Assembly (NCBI RefSeq): GCF_039539525.1
Contig: NZ_BAABDH010000018.1
Location: 62,001 to 126,000 of the forward strand
Direction of reading: 5' to 3'
Length of the DNA stretch: 64,000 nt
Source: Hymenobacter algoricola
Lineage (GTDB): Bacteria; Bacteroidota; Bacteroidia; Cytophagales; Hymenobacteraceae
Shown here: piece after piece, positions 52,901 to 59,859 of the stretch
Numbering within the stretch: the stretch's first letter is position 1
How the letters are laid out: each line of letters begins with the position of its first letter
Notes under the pieces: model-generated
What the model was told of the DNA's origin: nothing
The model's input: the letters and a program-made list of their open reading frames with translations, nothing else
Databases searched by the model: none
Made by a program: the position numbers and the translations under genes

Positions 52901-54396
52901 CCCTCGGTGCCTACTTCCTGAGCCACGCGGGTCACTTCGCCCGCAAACAGGTTCAGCGAGTCCACCATCTGGTTCAGGTTCTGCTTCAGCAAGAGAAGCT
53001 CCCCTTTAACGTCAACCGTAATTTTCTGGCTCAGGTCACCGCGGGCTACGGCGGTAGCTACGTTGGCAATATCGCGCACCTGAAGGGTCAGGTTCGAGGC
53101 CATGTAGTTTACGTTGTCCGTCAGTTCCTTCCACACGCCGGCCACGCTGGGCACGGAGGCCTGGCCGCCGAGGCGACCTTCGGTGCCTACTTCCTGGGCC
53201 ACGCGCGTTACCTCGCCCGCAAACAGGTTCAGCGAGTCCACCATCTGGTTCAGGTTCTGCTTCAGCAAGAGAAGCTCCCCTTTAACGTCAACCGTAATCT
53301 TCTGCGACAAGTCGCCTTTGGCTACGGCCGTGGCTACGTTGGCAATGTCGCGCACCTGACTCGTCAGGTTCGAGGCCATGTAGTTTACGTTGTCGGTCAG
53401 CTCCTTCCACACGCCGGCCACGTTGGGCACGGAGGCCTGGCCGCCGAGCTTGCCCTCGGTGCCTACTTCCTGAGCCACGCGGGTTACTTCGCCCGCAAAC
53501 AGGTTCAGCGAGTCCACCATCTGGTTCAGGTTCTGCTTGAGCTGCAGCAGCTCCCCCTTGACATCGACGGTAACTTTCTGGCTCAGGTCACCTTTGGCTA
53601 CGGCGGTAGCCACGTTGGCAATGTCGCGTACCTGACTGGTCAGGTTGGCGGCCATCGTGTTTACGTTGTCCGTCAACTGCTTCCATACGCCGCCCACGTT
53701 GGGCACGGAGGCCTGGCCGCCGAGCTTGCCCTCGGTGCCTACTTCCTGGGCCACGCGGGTTACTTCGCCCGCAAACAGGTTCAGGTTGTCGATGGTCTTG
53801 TTGATGGTTTCGGCCATTACCTTGAAGTCCCCCGACACCGGAATCTGGAAGGTTTCGTCCAGATTGCCCTTGCTGATGTTCTTGAGTACTTTGCCTACTT
53901 CCAATACCGGCACGGCGATGCTGTCCACCAGGCCGTTGATATTGTTGATCATGTCGCGCCAGAAGCCCGACGCGTTTTCGGCCGAAGCCCGCGCTTTCAG
54001 GTTGCCCTCTACCCCGGCCACCTTCGAAATGCGTGATACCTCTCCCCCTACGCCGCCGATCATCTCTACCATCGAGTTGTAGGCTTCGGCAATCTCGGCG
54101 AAGATGTCGTCGTTCTGCTTGGTCAGGCGCACCGACACGTCCCCTTTTTTGAAGGCGTCGAGGGCGTAGAGCACCCGGTTGAGCTGATCGTTGACGTAGT
54201 CGGCTTCCTGGCTGTCCTCCGAACCCCGGCCACTGCCCCGTTTTCGGGTGATGTCGGAGCTGGTGCGGGCCCCGGCGGGCCGCAGCAGCGGAGCTTTATC
54301 GTAGGCCGCGGACGGGGCAGGCGTCGCGGAGGCAGATGTCTCGGGAGCGGCAGTTTCCGGAGAGTCAGTATTCTTGGTAGTCTTACCTGAAGCCAT
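49969..54396 (-). CDS. Soluble methyl-accepting chemotaxis protein with ten tandem HAMP-type units
   Basis: This is a 1475-residue protein without any membrane segment. Residues 1-70 are disordered. A first HAMP-like segment (about 70-118) precedes ten units of 92 residues (119-1038), typified by EVTRVAQEVGTEGKLGGQAS, LTDNVNTMAANLTSQVRDIA, NVATAVAKGDLSQKVTVDVK and LNQMVDSLNLFAG. Units 2-9 are nearly identical. Such 92-residue double-HAMP units are known from fungal group III histidine kinases. Residues about 1040-1345 are the MCP signalling helices with the tip EAARAGEAGRGFAVVAEEIR. The last 120 residues are Ala/Arg/Lys-rich. The ATG at 54394-54396 is used. Confidence 0.94.
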   Translation of the reverse strand: MASGKTTKNTDSPETAAPETSASATPAPSAAYDKAPLLRPAGARTSSDITRKRGSGRGSEDSQEADYVNDQLNRVLYALDAFKKGDVSVRLTKQNDDIFAEIAEAYNSMVEMIGGVGGEVSRISKVAGVEGNLKARASAENASGFWRDMINNINGLVDSIAVPVLEVGKVLKNISKGNLDETFQIPVSGDFKVMAETINKTIDNLNLFAGEVTRVAQEVGTEGKLGGQASVPNVGGVWKQLTDNVNTMAANLTSQVRDIANVATAVAKGDLSQKVTVDVKGELLQLKQNLNQMVDSLNLFAGEVTRVAQEVGTEGKLGGQASVPNVAGVWKELTDNVNYMASNLTSQVRDIANVATAVAKGDLSQKITVDVKGELLLLKQNLNQMVDSLNLFAGEVTRVAQEVGTEGRLGGQASVPSVAGVWKELTDNVNYMASNLTLQVRDIANVATAVARGDLSQKITVDVKGELLLLKQNLNQMVDSLNLFAGEVTRVAQEVGTEGKLGGQASVPNVAGVWKELTDNVNYMASNLTSQVRDIANVATAVARGDLSQKMTVNVKGEILELKNILNQMVDSLNIFGDEVTRVAREVGTEGKLGGQANVPRVGGTWKELTDNVNTMASNLTLQVRDIANVATAVAKGDLTQKMTVNVNGEILDLKNILNQMVDSLNIFAGEVTRVAREVGTEGILGGQANVPSVSGTWKDLTDNVNTMASNLTSQVRDIANVATAVARGDLSQKVTVNVRGELLQLKENLNQMVDSLNTFGDEVTRVAREVGTEGKLGGQAVVPNVRGTWKDLTDNVNTMAASLTSQVRDIANVTTAVARGDLSQKVSVDVKGELLDLKDNINRMVDSLNIFAGEVTRVAQEVGTEGRLGGQANVPNVSGVWKDLTDNVNTMAANLTTQVRGIVKVVTGVSKGDLTQKLKLEAKGEVAELADTINRMVDDLNRLALEVSRVAKVAGVEGKLTERATVGGVSGSWKEIVDTLNDLIESIASPVLEVSRVVRAISEGDLTQKVEIQTAGDILAMSNALNIAVDNLNELLGEINESSQFVGESSEEMAAKGQEMSRVTVDVALAMQQMAEGAQNQALKTDQAFKLIEEIMQATKETAGKADIVNKSAILGEQTSQLGLKTVAEVVKNMEEISNAAAQTSKTIEVLSTRSQEISKSLGVITDIASQTNLLALNAAIEAARAGEAGRGFAVVAEEIRKLAEGSRKSASEIATLVEDVKKDTTSAATAISTMEGRVLKGKNATFEASSAFKNIATSSGETLRTSRDILTATEVQKTSIGDVVKYVEEVVAIAEQTASGTQQVASTAKQLSTSMQELTTSSQNLTDIADDLQVGLSAFQLVEEMLPEPEPEPERRGALRRMSNQRAAQQASAAPTVSDSSSRRVANRKAVATNRSEAAKRAAATPAANRQRGVVPTAETAPAASRASGSKTEAPAGQRAARRSAAAKPAAAPAPAASNGKAAPKAQAKNKAK
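51559..53766 (-). repeat. Eight near-identical 276-base tandem repeats inside the receptor gene
   Basis: Units 2-9 of the HAMP array repeat at the DNA level every 276 bases. The longest identical stretch I noticed covers about 80 bases and occurs around 52940-53025 and again around 53216-53300. This favours unequal recombination and gene conversion. Confidence 0.88.
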
Positions 54397-54751
54397 ACTA
54401 AGGGGATGGGTTGCGAAGCCTGGGAGAAGAAGGCATTGCGATAAACCAGGAACCGCCATCAAGCGGTTCCTAGACTTACAAAGGTAATAAATACCGCCTC
54501 TTCCCACGCATACGTCTGCAAATATGAAAATACTTTACAAAATGTCATTGTGTGAACCACTTGCGTAGCTTGCGGCGTTAAAAAAGCCCTTGCGCCGCTA
54601 TTTGCTGGGCTGATGACTCACCGGATAATTGCCGGCCGGGACGTAGCTGCGCCGGATTATTCCGGCATCTTTGCGGCAAAATTCAACTTTTGCATTGCTT
54701 CGGGCGTTTCCAAGCAAAACCCACCCTCCCCCCGCTCCCTACTACCTTATA
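54397..54751. other. 355-base divergent region between the receptor operon and topA
   Basis: No gene or repeat is apparent. Near-consensus CATCTTTG at 54666-54673 could be the topA -7 box, but no matching -33 box is seen. A pyrimidine-rich tract precedes the topA ATG. Confidence 0.5.
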
Positions 54752-57238
54752 ATGGTAAAAAATCTAGTCATCGTCGAGTCACCGGCCAAAGCCAAAACCA
54801 TCGAAGGGTATTTAGGCAAGGACTATATCGTAAAGTCCAGCTTCGGTCACGTTCGGGATTTGCCGAAGGACAACAATGCCATTGACATTGCCAATGGCTT
54901 CAAGCCCACCTACGTGGTTTCGCCCGATAAGCGCGAAATCATTGCCCAGCTGAAGAAGCTGGCCAAGGAAGCCGAAACGGTGTGGCTGGCCAGTGACGAT
55001 GACCGGGAGGGCGAAGCCATTTCCTGGCACCTGGCCGAGACGCTGAACCTGAACAGCGCCAAAACCCGGCGCATCGTGTTCCGCGAAATCACCAAGAACG
55101 CCATCCTGACCGCCATTGAGAACCCGCGGGAAATTGATCTGAACCTGGTCAATGCCCAGCAGGCCCGCCGCGTGCTCGACCGGCTCGTGGGCTTTGAGCT
55201 GAGCCCGGTGCTGTGGAAAAAAGTGAAGACCGGCCTTTCCGCCGGCCGCGTGCAGAGCGTGGCCGTGCGCTTCGTGGTGGAGCGGGAACGGGAAATAAAC
55301 CAGCATAAGTCGTCGTCGGCCTACCGCGTCACGGCCCGCTTCGATGCCGGCCGCGGGGCGGTGCTGGAGGCCGAGCTGCCCACGCGCTTCAAGACCCAGC
55401 CGGAGGCCCAGGAGTTTCTGGCCCGCTGCGTGGGCGCCACTTACAAGATTGAGGATCTGGAGAAAAAGCCCGGCAAGCGCAGCCCCGCGCCGCCCTTCAC
55501 CACCTCTACCCTGCAGCAAGAAGCTTCGCGCAAGCTCGGCTTCTCGGTAGCGCAGACCATGAGCGTGGCCCAGAAGCTCTACGAGGCCGGTAAGATCAGC
55601 TACATGCGGACCGACTCGGTGAACTTGAGCCAGGACGCGCTGGTGGCCGCGAAGGCCGAAATCAGCAGCGCCTACGGCCCCGAGTACGCCCACACCCGCC
55701 ACTTCAAAACCAAGTCGGCCTCGGCCCAGGAAGCCCACGAAGCCATCCGCCCCACCGACTTTGCCCTGCTCAAAGCCGGCTCCGACTCGCAGGAGCAGCG
55801 CCTCTATGATTTGATCCGCAAGCGGGCCATGGCCTCGCAGATGGCCGACGCCACCATTGAGCGCACGGTGGCTACTATCGGTATCAGCACCCAGCCCGGC
55901 ACGCCGCTCACGGCCTCGGGCGAAGTCATTACGTTTGAGGGCTTTCTGAAAGTCTACAGCGAGTCGAAAGACGAGGAGACGGTGGATGATGAAGCCACCA
56001 CCGAGTCGTCGTTTTCGCGGGGGCTGCCGCCGCTGAGCCTGGAGCAGAACCTGCCCCTGCAGCTGCTGCGCGCCACCGAGCGGTTTGCCTCGCCGGCGGC
56101 CCGCTACACGGAAGCTTCCCTGGTAAAAAAGCTGGAGGAAATGGGCATCGGCCGGCCGTCGACCTACGCGCCCACCATCAGCACGATTCAGAAGCGGGGC
56201 TACGTGGAAAAAGACACCCGGGAAGGCAAGGAGCGCAAGTTTCACGTGCTCACCCTGGACGGCACCGAGGTGAAGACGGAAGCCAAAACCGAAACCTACG
56301 GGGCCGACAAGGCCAAGCTGTTTCCGACCGATACGGCCATGGTCGTCAACGACTTCCTGGTCGAGCACTTCCCCATCATTATCGACTACCAGTTCACGGC
56401 CAAGGTGGAGGGCGAGTTTGACCTGATTGCCAACGGCCAGGAGCAGTGGGGCAAGATGCTGGGCGACTTCTACGGGGCCTTCCACGAAACCATCGAGCGG
56501 GGCCAGGACATTGAGCGCAGCACGCTGGGCAGCACCCGCGAAATCGGGCTGCACCCCGAAACCGGGCAGAAGCTCACCGCCCGCCTGGGCCGCTATGGTC
56601 CCTACGTGCAGATTGAGCCCAAGGAAGGCGCGCCGGAAGATGAGAAAGCCGTGTACGCCAGCCTGCGCAAAGGGCAGTTCATTGAGAACATCACCCTGGA
56701 GGAAGCCCTGGACCTGTTTAAGCTGCCGCGCATCGTGGGTCAGTTCGAAGACAAGGACATGACGGCTTCCCTGGGCCGGTTCGGGCCCTATATCCGCCAC
56801 GACAGCAAGTTCTTTTCGCTCACCAAGGAGCAGGACCCGCATACCATCACGGCGGATGAGGGCGTGACGCTGATTGAAACCAAGCGCAAAACCGACGCCG
56901 AGCGACTGATCAAAAGCTTCCCCGAGCGGGAGGACATCCAGGTGCTGAACGGCCGTTTCGGTCCTTACATCGTGGTGGGCAAGAAGAACGTAAAGATTCC
57001 GAAAGGCGAAGAGCCGGCCGACCTGACGCTGGCCCGCTGCATCGAGCTGGGCGACGCGACGCCGGACAAGCCGGCCAAGGGCGGACGCTTCGCCAAGAAG
57101 GCAGTGCCCGCCGCGGAGGACGCGGCCGATAAGCCGGCCAAGAAAAAGCCGGCCGCCAAGAAACCGGCGGCCAAAAAGCCCGCGGCTAAGAAGGCAGCCG
57201 GCACCACCGCCAAAAAGGCCGCCGTAAAAGCGAAGTAA
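54752..57238 (+). CDS. topA: DNA topoisomerase I
   Basis: This 828-residue type IA topoisomerase relaxes negative supercoils. The Toprim domain has KNLVIVESPAKAKTIEGYLG and WLASDDDREGEAISWHLAET with the metal acidic triad. The active-site Tyr is in GKISYMRTDSVNLSQDALVA. In place of Cys4 zinc fingers, the C-terminal part has repeated TopA_C-like modules (LGRYGPYVQIEPK, LGRFGPYIRHDSKF, NGRFGPYIVVGKKN), each with GRFGPY. The last 50 residues are Lys/Ala/Pro repeats (KKPAAKK type), likely to bind DNA. The ATG at 54752 starts at the first strand. Confidence 0.97.
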   Translation: MVKNLVIVESPAKAKTIEGYLGKDYIVKSSFGHVRDLPKDNNAIDIANGFKPTYVVSPDKREIIAQLKKLAKEAETVWLASDDDREGEAISWHLAETLNLNSAKTRRIVFREITKNAILTAIENPREIDLNLVNAQQARRVLDRLVGFELSPVLWKKVKTGLSAGRVQSVAVRFVVEREREINQHKSSSAYRVTARFDAGRGAVLEAELPTRFKTQPEAQEFLARCVGATYKIEDLEKKPGKRSPAPPFTTSTLQQEASRKLGFSVAQTMSVAQKLYEAGKISYMRTDSVNLSQDALVAAKAEISSAYGPEYAHTRHFKTKSASAQEAHEAIRPTDFALLKAGSDSQEQRLYDLIRKRAMASQMADATIERTVATIGISTQPGTPLTASGEVITFEGFLKVYSESKDEETVDDEATTESSFSRGLPPLSLEQNLPLQLLRATERFASPAARYTEASLVKKLEEMGIGRPSTYAPTISTIQKRGYVEKDTREGKERKFHVLTLDGTEVKTEAKTETYGADKAKLFPTDTAMVVNDFLVEHFPIIIDYQFTAKVEGEFDLIANGQEQWGKMLGDFYGAFHETIERGQDIERSTLGSTREIGLHPETGQKLTARLGRYGPYVQIEPKEGAPEDEKAVYASLRKGQFIENITLEEALDLFKLPRIVGQFEDKDMTASLGRFGPYIRHDSKFFSLTKEQDPHTITADEGVTLIETKRKTDAERLIKSFPEREDIQVLNGRFGPYIVVGKKNVKIPKGEEPADLTLARCIELGDATPDKPAKGGRFAKKAVPAAEDAADKPAKKKPAAKKPAAKKPAAKKAAGTTAKKAAVKAK

Positions 57239-57260
57239 CAAGCTGACTCAATCCAGTCAG

Positions 57261-57294
57261 AAGGGCTCCAATTTTCGAATTGGAGCCCTTTTTT
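57261..57294 (+). terminator. Strong terminator after topA
   Basis: AAGGGCTCCAATT (57261-57273) and AATTGGAGCCCTT (57279-57291) form a perfect 13-bp stem with a short loop and a T-run. Confidence 0.95.
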
Positions 57295-57387
57295 ACTTTA
57301 CCGGAACGCTCAACTTTAAGATAGCCGAACAGAAATATACCGCTGCCGGGCGCGTTATGAGCCGAGTTGATTTTTATTATCCGGCCG

Positions 57388-58275
57388 ATGAAATACTATG
57401 CTGCCCTGTTGCTGCTCACGTCCAGTCCCCTTCCCCAGGCCAGGCCAACGGCCACCGGCGCGCTACCACCTGCCCCCCCGGTAGCGGCAGGCATTGCCAA
57501 CCGCTACGCCTGGCTCCCCGCCGGCACCTACGACGCGCGCCGGAGCGTAGCGGCCCGGTTTGCCCCGCCGCGGGGCTGCCGGCGGGTGGCAGTGGCCCCG
57601 GGCTCTTTTGGGCACTGGCTCCGGTATCTGCCCCTGCTGCCCGCGGGCACGGCGGTGCATCTGTACGACGGCACGCGCAAGGAACGGCAGGACGTGCACG
57701 CGGCCGTGGTCAAGCTGGACGTCGGCCGCCAGGATTTGCAGCAGTGCGCCGATGCCGTCATCCGGCTGCGGGCCGAGTACCTGTTTGCGCAGGACCCGGC
57801 GCTGGTGCATTTTCACCTGACCAGCGGCGACGACATCCGGTTTGCCGACTGGTACGGCGGCCGGGGCTTCCGGGTGCGGGGGTCCGTGGTGGAACCCGTT
57901 TCGCGCCCGCCGCAGCCGCCCACCCACGCCGTTTTCCGGCAGTACCTCGACCGGATTTTCACCTACGCCGGCACGTTGTCCCTGGCCCGGGAGCTGCTGC
58001 CCGTGCTGCTGACTGACGTGCAGCCCGGCGACGTGCTGGTTTATGGCGGCTCCCCGGGCCACGCCGTCATCGTGCTCGACGTGGCCGAGCACGCTGCTAC
58101 CGGCCGGCGCTACGTGCTGCTGGCCCAGAGCTACATGCCCGCCCAGCAGCTACACGTGCTGCGCAACGAAGGAGGCGACGCGGCCCTGGGCGCCTGGTTT
58201 GCAGTAAGCCCGCAGGAAAAGCGCTTCCACACCCCGGAATGGACCTTTGGCAGCAATGAGCTGATGCGTTTCTGA
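57388..58275 (+). CDS. DUF4846 secreted protein
   Basis: This 295-residue protein begins with a signal peptide-like segment (KYYAALLLLTSSPLPQA). The DUF4846 body includes GSFGHWLRYLPLLPAGTAVH, QQCADAVIRLRAEYLFAQ, TYAGTLSLARELLPV, LTDVQPGDVLVYGGSPGHAV and LLAQSYMPAQQLHVL. The GDVLVYGGSPGHAVIVLDVA segment resembles the Cys/His region of NlpC/P60-like folds, with the His of PGHAV, but no catalytic Cys is visible. No function is established. The ATG at 57388 is used; a TTG-initiated frame from 57367 is less likely. Confidence 0.85.
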   Translation: MKYYAALLLLTSSPLPQARPTATGALPPAPPVAAGIANRYAWLPAGTYDARRSVAARFAPPRGCRRVAVAPGSFGHWLRYLPLLPAGTAVHLYDGTRKERQDVHAAVVKLDVGRQDLQQCADAVIRLRAEYLFAQDPALVHFHLTSGDDIRFADWYGGRGFRVRGSVVEPVSRPPQPPTHAVFRQYLDRIFTYAGTLSLARELLPVLLTDVQPGDVLVYGGSPGHAVIVLDVAEHAATGRRYVLLAQSYMPAQQLHVLRNEGGDAALGAWFAVSPQEKRFHTPEWTFGSNELMRF

Positions 58276-58377
58276 CAGTGCGGCCGGCTTATTACTTTGC
58301 CGCCGGCGGGGCGTCTTGCTGCTTTCGTTGCTGCCCGGCCTCCCGGCAGTATCTTGGTCCCTAGTATTCCAGTACCC

Positions 58378-59064
58378 ATGAAAAAGAAACTAGTAGCGCT
58401 GACCGGCGCCGGCATCAGCGCCGAAAGCGGCCTGGCCACCTTCCGCGGCTCCGATGGGCTTTGGGAAGGGCATCGGGTAGAAGACGTGGCCTCCCCCGAA
58501 GGCTGGGCCCGCAACCCGGCGCTGGTGCTGGATTTCTACAACCAGCGCCGCGCCGCCGCCCGCGCTGCCCACCCCAACGCCGGCCACCGGGCGCTGGCCG
58601 CGCTGGAAAAAGAATTTGAAGTCGTCATCATCACCCAGAACGTGGACGACCTGCACGAGCGCGCCGGCTCCAGCCGTGTCATTCACCTGCACGGCAAGCT
58701 GTTCGAGGCGCGCAGCACCCACGACGAAAAGCTGGTGTACCCCATGACCGGCGACACGATAAACCTGGGCGACACCTGCGAGAAAGGCCACCAGCTGCGC
58801 CCCAACATCGTGTGGTTTGGCGAGCAGGTCCCCCTGATGGAGCTGGCAGCGGAGCAGGCCGCCACCGCCGACGTGTTTATGGTCATCGGCACCTCCCTGC
58901 AGGTGTACCCGGCCGCGGGTCTGGTCCATTTTGCGCCGCCGGGCTGTCCGGTCTACATCATCGACCCCAATCAGCCGCCGCTGTCGGCCCGGCCCAACGT
59001 GCAGTTCATTACGGAGCCCGCCTCGACCGGCGTGCCACGCGTCGCCGCGCTGCTGCGGCGCTAG
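58378..59064 (+). CDS. cobB: Sirtuin-type NAD-dependent protein deacylase
   Basis: This 228-residue class III deacylase removes acyl groups from lysines using NAD+. Motifs are LTGAGISAESGLATFRGSDG, ITQNVDDLHERAGS (Gln87, Asn88, Asp90), catalytic His105 in VIHLHGKLFEARST, QLRPNIVWFGEQVPL and VIGTSLQVYPAAGLV. The zinc-binding Cys residues are largely missing; only one Cys occurs in that region (DTCEKGHQLRP), so this is a short, possibly zinc-free bacterial form. The ATG at 58378 starts just ahead of the first strand. Confidence 0.94.
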   Translation: MKKKLVALTGAGISAESGLATFRGSDGLWEGHRVEDVASPEGWARNPALVLDFYNQRRAAARAAHPNAGHRALAALEKEFEVVIITQNVDDLHERAGSSRVIHLHGKLFEARSTHDEKLVYPMTGDTINLGDTCEKGHQLRPNIVWFGEQVPLMELAAEQAATADVFMVIGTSLQVYPAAGLVHFAPPGCPVYIIDPNQPPLSARPNVQFITEPASTGVPRVAALLRR

Positions 59065-59244
59065 CACCTGCTGGCACCGATTGCGGCCTCAACTCCGGGC
59101 CCGGGCCGCTGTTGCTGTCCGGGCTTAGCCATGGATGAGGAGGGGATGAGAGGCCGGTCAGCGGGCTGGGGAAAAGCTGATACTGGCTAAACTGGTGTAA
59201 ATTAACCTACTCATTTTTCGCTTCCGACTTATCTCCCTACCCAC

Positions 59245-59793
59245 ATGGCTTCCATTTTCGGACACGTGGCGCTGGGCGTCACGCTGGGCAAGCTCTTGTT
59301 GCCCGACCCGCGGTACTTGCGCTACTGGCTGCTGGCCGCCGCCTGCGCCTTTCTGCCCGATATCGACGTGCTGGGCTTCAAGCTGCACGTGCCGTACGCC
59401 AGCCTGTGGGGCCACCGCGGCCTGACGCACTCGTTGCTGGCGGCGGCAGTAGTGGCCTCCGGGGCCGTTGGTATCGGGCATCTAGCGCGCCGCCGGGCCG
59501 GGCCGCCGCCGGGCCGGCTGTGGCTGCTGCTGTTTCTGGCCACGGCTTCGCACGGCGTGCTCGACGCCATGACTACCGGCGGGCTGGGCGTGGCCTTCTT
59601 CAGCCCCTTCTGGCCGGAGCGCTACTTTTTTGGCTTCTGCCCCATTGAAGTGTCGCCCATCGGGGTCCGTAACTTTGTGGGTTCCACGGTGTGGCGGGTG
59701 CTGCAAAGCGAAGCCATCTGGGTAGTGCTGCCCTGCGCCGTTCTGCTCACGCTGCAGCGGTTTTTCGGTTCTCCGGCCAGCGCCGGGCGCTAA
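59245..59793 (+). CDS. YdjM-like (DUF457) membrane-bound metal-dependent hydrolase
   Basis: This 182-residue inner-membrane protein has four to five hydrophobic helices and the conserved His/Asp pattern of the family: GHVALGVTLGKLL, FLPDIDVLGF, WGHRGLTHSLLAAAV and TASHGVLDAMTTGG. Relatives include E. coli YdjM and are annotated as membrane-bound metal-dependent hydrolases; the substrate is probably a lipid-like phosphate or ester but is not known. It is in the same orientation as the sirtuin and the following giant outer-membrane protein. Confidence 0.88.
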   Translation: MASIFGHVALGVTLGKLLLPDPRYLRYWLLAAACAFLPDIDVLGFKLHVPYASLWGHRGLTHSLLAAAVVASGAVGIGHLARRRAGPPPGRLWLLLFLATASHGVLDAMTTGGLGVAFFSPFWPERYFFGFCPIEVSPIGVRNFVGSTVWRVLQSEAIWVVLPCAVLLTLQRFFGSPASAGR

Positions 59794-59859
59794 CCGCATG
59801 GACCACGGCCGGGTTTCCTGCGTAAGGGAGGAATTCCACTCTACTCCTCGCTCCGTTTT

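Noticed and set aside
50296..54036. 1246-codon open frame opposite the poly-HAMP receptor
   Set aside because: It mirrors the repeated receptor sequence, has His/Val/Tyr-rich repeats without a known fold, and persists only because the repeats and codon bias exclude stops in that frame.
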